Positions 60,699 to 64,000 of a stretch of DNA of 64,000 bases are shown here, piece by piece. The position numbers were made by a program, and so were the translations under genes. The DNA is from Curtobacterium sp. SGAir0471 (GTDB taxonomy: Bacteria; Actinomycetota; Actinomycetes; Actinomycetales; Microbacteriaceae): contig NZ_CP027869.1 of NCBI RefSeq assembly GCF_005490985.1, forward strand, positions 2,542,001 through 2,606,000, written 5' to 3'. Each line of letters begins with the position of its first letter. Within the stretch, counting starts at the first letter, position 1. The notes under the pieces were generated by a model. It saw only the letters and a program-made list of their open reading frames with translations, ran no database searches and was not told the origin of the DNA.

Positions 60699-60797
60699 GG
60701 GCGGGAACGGGCGTACCGGGCGGGAACGGGCGTACCTGGTCGGATGAATCCACCAGGTACGCCCGTTCTCGCTTCCCACCGCACGTGCGATGGGAAG
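60699..60797. repeat. Second copy of the 19-bp-unit composite repeat with two hairpins
   Basis: Two 19-bp units GGGCGGGAACGGGCGTACC (60699-60717 and 60718-60736) lead into a perfect 17-bp stem (60724-60740 with 60752-60768). A second hairpin follows (CTTCCCA 60772-60778 with TGGGAAG 60791-60797, also pairing inside). It lies just before the NatA-like gene promoter. No gene lies in 60606-60842. Confidence 0.85.
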
Positions 60798-60830
60798 GAA
60801 CGGGCGAGCGGAACTCGCGGCGTCCCTCGG

Positions 60831-60836
60831 TAGGGT
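60831..60836 (+). promoter_or_regulatory. -10 hexamer TAGGGT of the NatA-like gene
   Basis: TAGGGT, then 6 nt and ATG 60843. Confidence 0.6.
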
Positions 60837-60842
60837 CGGCGC

Positions 60843-61808
60843 ATGAGCGGTGCGGCCATCAGCGTGCGGGACTTCGTCATGCGGTTCGGCGACCGGGACG
60901 TCGTCGACGGGCTGTCCTTCGACGTCGCCCCCGGCGAGACGTTCGGGCTGCTCGGCAGCAACGGCTCCGGCAAGACGACCACGATCCGTGCGCTCCTCGG
61001 CATCACGACACCGACCTCCGGCACACTGCACGTCGACGGCGCACCGTACCGTCCTGCAACCGGCGGCATCGGCTACCTGCCCGAGGAACGCGGGCTCTAC
61101 CGCAAGGAGTCCGTGCTCGACGTGATGACCTACTTCGGCATGCTCCGCGGGCTGCGCCGACCCGAGGCAACCGCGTGGAGCACCGAGTACCTGGCGCGCG
61201 TCGGACTCGCGGACCGCGCGAAGCTCCGGGTCGACAAGCTGTCCGGCGGGCAGCAGCAGAAGGTGCAGCTCGGGATCACGATCATGGACCGCCCGCGCCT
61301 GCTCATCCTCGACGAACCGACGAAGGGTCTCGACCCGGTGAACCGCCGGCTGCTGCTCGACCTGGTGGACGAGCGTCGGGCGGACGGCGCGACCGTGGTC
61401 CTCGTGACGCACCACATGGACGAGGTCGAACGGCTCTGCGACCGGATCCTGCTGCTCAAGGACGGGCGGGCGGCCGCGTACGGCAGCATCCCCGACGTGC
61501 AGGACGCCTTCGGCGGCGCCGTCGCCCGGGTGCAGCTCACCGGGACGGTCCCCCGCTCCCCGCTCTACCGGCTCGCCCGGCACGAGGGGCACGTCGCGCA
61601 CCTGGTGCCCACCGAGGCAGCCGCGGTCGACGGGTCGGACATCCTGGCCGCGCTGGTGGCCGCTGGCGCGCACGTCACCGCGTTCGAGATGCGCCGCATC
61701 CCGCTCGACGAGATCTTCGTCCAGGTCTACGGCCACGACGCCGACGAGGACCGGTCCGCGGACGGCCGCAACGCGGTCCGGGGCACCGCGAACGGGGCAG
61801 CGGCGTGA
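60843..61808 (+). CDS. ABC exporter ATP-binding subunit (NatA-like)
   Basis: This 321-aa ATPase has Walker A LLGSNGSGKTTTIRALLG, a Q-loop with IGYLPEERGLYRKESVLDVM (NatA-type), signature KLSGGQQQKVQLGITI, Walker B LLILDEPTKGLDPVN, and the switch His in VVLVTHHMDEVERL. It drives the ABC-2 permease encoded next; Na+ or drug export is the family role. ATG 60843 follows its -10 by 6 nt. The stop overlaps the permease start as GTGA. A C-terminal extension of about 80 residues is normal for this group. Confidence 0.93.
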   Translation: MSGAAISVRDFVMRFGDRDVVDGLSFDVAPGETFGLLGSNGSGKTTTIRALLGITTPTSGTLHVDGAPYRPATGGIGYLPEERGLYRKESVLDVMTYFGMLRGLRRPEATAWSTEYLARVGLADRAKLRVDKLSGGQQQKVQLGITIMDRPRLLILDEPTKGLDPVNRRLLLDLVDERRADGATVVLVTHHMDEVERLCDRILLLKDGRAAAYGSIPDVQDAFGGAVARVQLTGTVPRSPLYRLARHEGHVAHLVPTEAAAVDGSDILAALVAAGAHVTAFEMRRIPLDEIFVQVYGHDADEDRSADGRNAVRGTANGAAA

Positions 61809-63031
61809 GCCGGCTCGGGACGGTCGTCCGCTTCGAGTTCGTCCGCGCGGTCAAGAAGCCCGCGTTCTGGATCGGGACGCTCGCACTGCCGATCGTCGTC
61901 GTCCTCGTCTCGGTGCTCGTCGGCATCGGGCAGGCTGCTGGCTCCGACTCGATCTCGTCGAGCTCGTCGGCGACGAAGACCACGTTCCGGTACGTCGACC
62001 ACTCCGGCCTGGTGTCGGCATCGGTGGCTGCCCGGTCGGGTGGGACCCCGTCGACGGACCCGGCCGCCGACCGCGCCGCCGTCCGTGCCGGGACGCTCGC
62101 TCTGTTCGTCGAGTTCCCGGCGAAGCCGTCGGCCGAACCGATCCGGCTCGACGCGGCCGACCGCGGGCTGTTCGAGAACGGCGGCTACTCGACACTCGCC
62201 GAGGGCGTGCTCGAGCGGAGCGTCGCGGACTCGGTCGGCGACGACGAGGCGGTCGCGCTCCTCCGCGCACCGCCGTCCACCGACCTGACGACCTACGCGG
62301 ACGGCCGGATCGCGCCGGGCTGGTTGTCGATCGTGCCGCCCCTGCTGTTCCCCCTCGCGTTCTTCGGGATCGTGATCCTGCTCGCGACCCGGATGGTGAC
62401 GGTCGTGGTCGAGGAGAAGGAGAACCGGATCTCCGAGATGATCCTGACGACCGTGACGGCGGGCGACCTGATCCGGGGCAAGGTGCTCGCCATGCTGCTC
62501 GTCGGGCTCGTGCAGGTCGGGGTCGTCGTCGTGCCGGGGCTCGCGGTGGCGCTGGCAGCACTGCCCCTGGTCGCGTCGCGGCTCGGCGGCCTGACGGTGG
62601 ACCCGTGGCGGATGGTCGTCGGCGCCCTGCTGCTGATCGGAGGCGTCCTGCTCGCCTGCGGGCTCTTCGTCGCCGTCGGCGCTGCCGTGCCCTCGATCAA
62701 GGACGCCTCGACGCTGCAGTCCGCCGCGATCTTCGCCCTGATCATCCCGCTCTACGCGGCGTTCTTCGTGATGACGACGCCCTCGTCACCGGTCGCGGCG
62801 TTCTTCACGTGGTTCCCGACCTTCACGCCGATCACGGCCATGGTGCGGAACGCGGTCGGCTCACTGTCCGTCGTCGAGTCGGTCGTGAGCATCGTCGAGG
62901 TGTTCGTCGTCGCCGCGCTGCTGCTCTGGTTCGCCGAGTACCTGTTCCGTCACTCGGTCGCGCAGTACGGGTCGAAGGTCACGCTGCAGCAGATCGCGGG
63001 CTGGCGGAAGGGGCGACCCCGGACACGCTGA
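61805..63031 (+). CDS. ABC-2 type permease (NatB-like)
   Basis: This 408-aa protein has one helix near the N terminus (FWIGTLALPIVVVLVSVLVG), a large external domain (about residues 40-165), and five C-terminal helices. The diagnostic NatB loop is VVVEEKENRISEMILTTVTA. The rest matches ABC-2 permeases, ending LFRHSVAQYGSKVTLQQIAG. It forms an exporter with the NatA-like ATPase; the substrate (Na+ or an antibiotic) is not known. GTG 61805 overlaps the ATPase stop. Its stop lies only 4 bp from the stop of the convergent TetR gene. Confidence 0.92.
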   Translation: MSRLGTVVRFEFVRAVKKPAFWIGTLALPIVVVLVSVLVGIGQAAGSDSISSSSSATKTTFRYVDHSGLVSASVAARSGGTPSTDPAADRAAVRAGTLALFVEFPAKPSAEPIRLDAADRGLFENGGYSTLAEGVLERSVADSVGDDEAVALLRAPPSTDLTTYADGRIAPGWLSIVPPLLFPLAFFGIVILLATRMVTVVVEEKENRISEMILTTVTAGDLIRGKVLAMLLVGLVQVGVVVVPGLAVALAALPLVASRLGGLTVDPWRMVVGALLLIGGVLLACGLFVAVGAAVPSIKDASTLQSAAIFALIIPLYAAFFVMTTPSSPVAAFFTWFPTFTPITAMVRNAVGSLSVVESVVSIVEVFVVAALLLWFAEYLFRHSVAQYGSKVTLQQIAGWRKGRPRTR

Positions 63032-63035
63032 ACCG

Positions 63036-63668
63036 CTAGCCGCGGACGAGCGCTGCGTCGAGGTCCCAGGCCACGGGCTCGGGTTCACGCCACCCGTGCC
63101 GGAGCGTGTGCACGGCACGGTCGTACTCGACCAGGACGTCCAGGTACGGACGGACGACCATCTGCACCTGCAGCCCCTCGTAGACGGCGAGCAGCTGCGT
63201 CGCCGCCTGGTGCGCGGGGATGCCGATGATCTCCGTGCCCGCGTCGACGTCGCGCTGCAGCCCGACGGTCAGCTCCTCGACGTACTCCTCGAACCGCTTC
63301 CGGAAGAAACCGGCGAAGTCGCGTTCCGAGGCGGCGAGGGGCAGGACGCCGGCGAGCAGCCGGACGAGCCCGGGGTCGGCGACGTCCTCGGCGAGGGTCG
63401 TCCGCACGTGGTCGAGGGTGCACCGGGGCACGGAGGAACGACGGGAGCCTCGGAGCTGCAGCCAGCGGTCGTAGACCACCAGCAGCAGGCCGTCCCAGGT
63501 CGGGAAGAGCCGGTCGACGGCGGCGCGGTCCACGCCGCAGGTCTCGGCGATCGTCGCCGCGTCGACGTCGTGGAAGGGGTGCAACCGGTAGGCGCGGATC
63601 GCTCCGCGCACGATCCGCTCGGCCAGCGTCGCGTCGTCGTCGACGCGCGCGCCGTGCATGTCTGCCAT
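63036..63668 (-). CDS. TetR-family transcriptional regulator
   Basis: This 210-aa regulator has an N-terminal TetR HTH: LAERIVRGAIRAYRLHPFHD, VDAATIAETCGVDRAAVDRL and FPTWDGLLLVVYDRWL. The C-terminal helical ligand-binding domain follows (residues about 75-205). ATG 63668 is preferred over a GTG at 63707. The gene is convergent with the exporter genes, so it may regulate them from the opposite strand or act elsewhere; no operator was identified. Confidence 0.88.
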   Translation of the reverse strand: MADMHGARVDDDATLAERIVRGAIRAYRLHPFHDVDAATIAETCGVDRAAVDRLFPTWDGLLLVVYDRWLQLRGSRRSSVPRCTLDHVRTTLAEDVADPGLVRLLAGVLPLAASERDFAGFFRKRFEEYVEELTVGLQRDVDAGTEIIGIPAHQAATQLLAVYEGLQVQMVVRPYLDVLVEYDRAVHTLRHGWREPEPVAWDLDAALVRG

Positions 63669-63742
63669 CCCGACATCCCACCGCACCGGGGCCCTGTGTG
63701 TCTCCACCCAGTGCGGGGGTCAGGCGACACCTGTCGAGCGGG

Positions 63743-64000
63743 TCAGCCCACCGTCACCGGCGCGGCCGAGGGCTTCCGCCCCTGCTGCATCCAGACGAAG
63801 AACCCGGTCAGGGTGAAGACGCCGTAGAAGACGTACATCAGGCCGGATGCGTAGTACCCGGCCGAGAAGAGCAGCGGCACGCCGACCAGGTCGACGGCGA
63901 CCCAGATCAGCCAGAACTCGACCCACCCCTTGGCCATGCCGTAGGTCGCCAGCACCGACCCGACGAAGATCCAGGCATCGCTCCACACCGGCTCGTACGA
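63743..64000 (-). CDS. pnuC: Nicotinamide riboside/mononucleotide transporter PnuC, 3' part
   Basis: The 85 visible codons, open at the right edge, form the C-terminal end of PnuC: VWSDAWIFVGSVLATYGMAK, WVEFWLIWVAVDLVGVPLLF, and ASGLMYVFYGVFTLTGFFVW. PnuC takes up nicotinamide riboside for NAD synthesis. The WxxWxxxD-type Trp motif is present (FWLIWVAVD). The start lies beyond the window. The TetR gene ends 74 bp downstream on the same strand; nothing is recognisable in 63669-63742. Confidence 0.9.
   Translation of the reverse strand, partial: SYEPVWSDAWIFVGSVLATYGMAKGWVEFWLIWVAVDLVGVPLLFSAGYYASGLMYVFYGVFTLTGFFVWMQQGRKPSAAPVTVG

Noticed and set aside
58803..61736. A minus-strand open frame of about 977 codons
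   Set aside because: It is antisense to the GH13 and NatA-like genes, crosses the repeat element and has no family motif.

Overview
The window is G+C-rich DNA (third codon positions almost all G or C) from an actinobacterium. Gene content and protein style suggest a Microbacteriaceae member such as Curtobacterium. That placement is an inference; there is no rRNA gene or other marker in the window. Genes are packed on both strands, and operon neighbours very often share a 4-bp ATGA or GTGA overlap. No tRNA, rRNA, CRISPR array, insertion sequence or phage gene was seen.

Layout. 1-2.1 kb: a cut gene end, an MmcQ/YjbR protein and the cysteine pair cysK-cysE. 2.2-5.5 kb: a frameshifted DUF1016 nuclease, a dipeptidase, a GNAT acetyltransferase and an SRPBCC protein. 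5.5-12.8 kb: a ureide (allantoin) catabolic operon with permease, racemase, allantoinase, aminotransferase, allantoate amidohydrolase and an RpiR-type regulator, preceded by two palindromes. 12.9-16.7 kb: an NAD-binding protein, small hypothetical proteins and an isochorismatase. 16.8-19.4 kb: a polymorphic-toxin module (helical partner, 474-aa toxin with a C-terminal PD-(D/E)XK-like nuclease, immunity candidate), somewhat lower in G+C, next to a decapitated GNAT gene. 19.6-24.6 kb: a VIT-type iron/manganese transporter behind two DtxR/IdeR-like boxes, a GNAT, a flavin monooxygenase, SufS-SufU and an MT0933-like protein. 24.7-31.5 kb: a ClC channel, alpha-galactosidase, CorA, TspO-like protein and alanine dehydrogenase. 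31.7-40.1 kb: an AraC regulator, SorC regulator/glpD pair, phosphatase, a Zur-like box between a second-type L36 gene and a CobW-like gene, an MHS transporter and a DinB-like protein. 40.2-47.1 kb: a tetritol (threitol/erythrulose) pathway with SorC regulator, two dehydrogenases, polyol permease, kinase and RpiB-type isomerase. 47.2-53.5 kb: a LolA-like protein with an ABC exporter, an oxidoreductase, a phosphoesterase and threonine aldolase. 53.8-60.6 kb: a ROK regulator facing an alpha-glucoside ABC importer operon whose binding-protein gene carries an in-frame amber stop. 60.8-64 kb: a NatA/NatB-like ABC pair, a TetR regulator and the 3' end of pnuC.

Three themes cut across the window. First, at least twelve genes start 6-7 nt after a TANNNT -10 hexamer, which implies leaderless mRNAs. 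Second, one family of palindromes built on GGACGGGAGGC sits just after the stop codons of seven genes or operons and probably serves as the standard terminator. Third, a different composite repeat (19-bp tandem units followed by two hairpins) occurs at two loci. The least ordinary genetic content is the toxin module, the P-loop-less CobW protein beside a Zur-like box, the paired iron boxes and the two repeat families.
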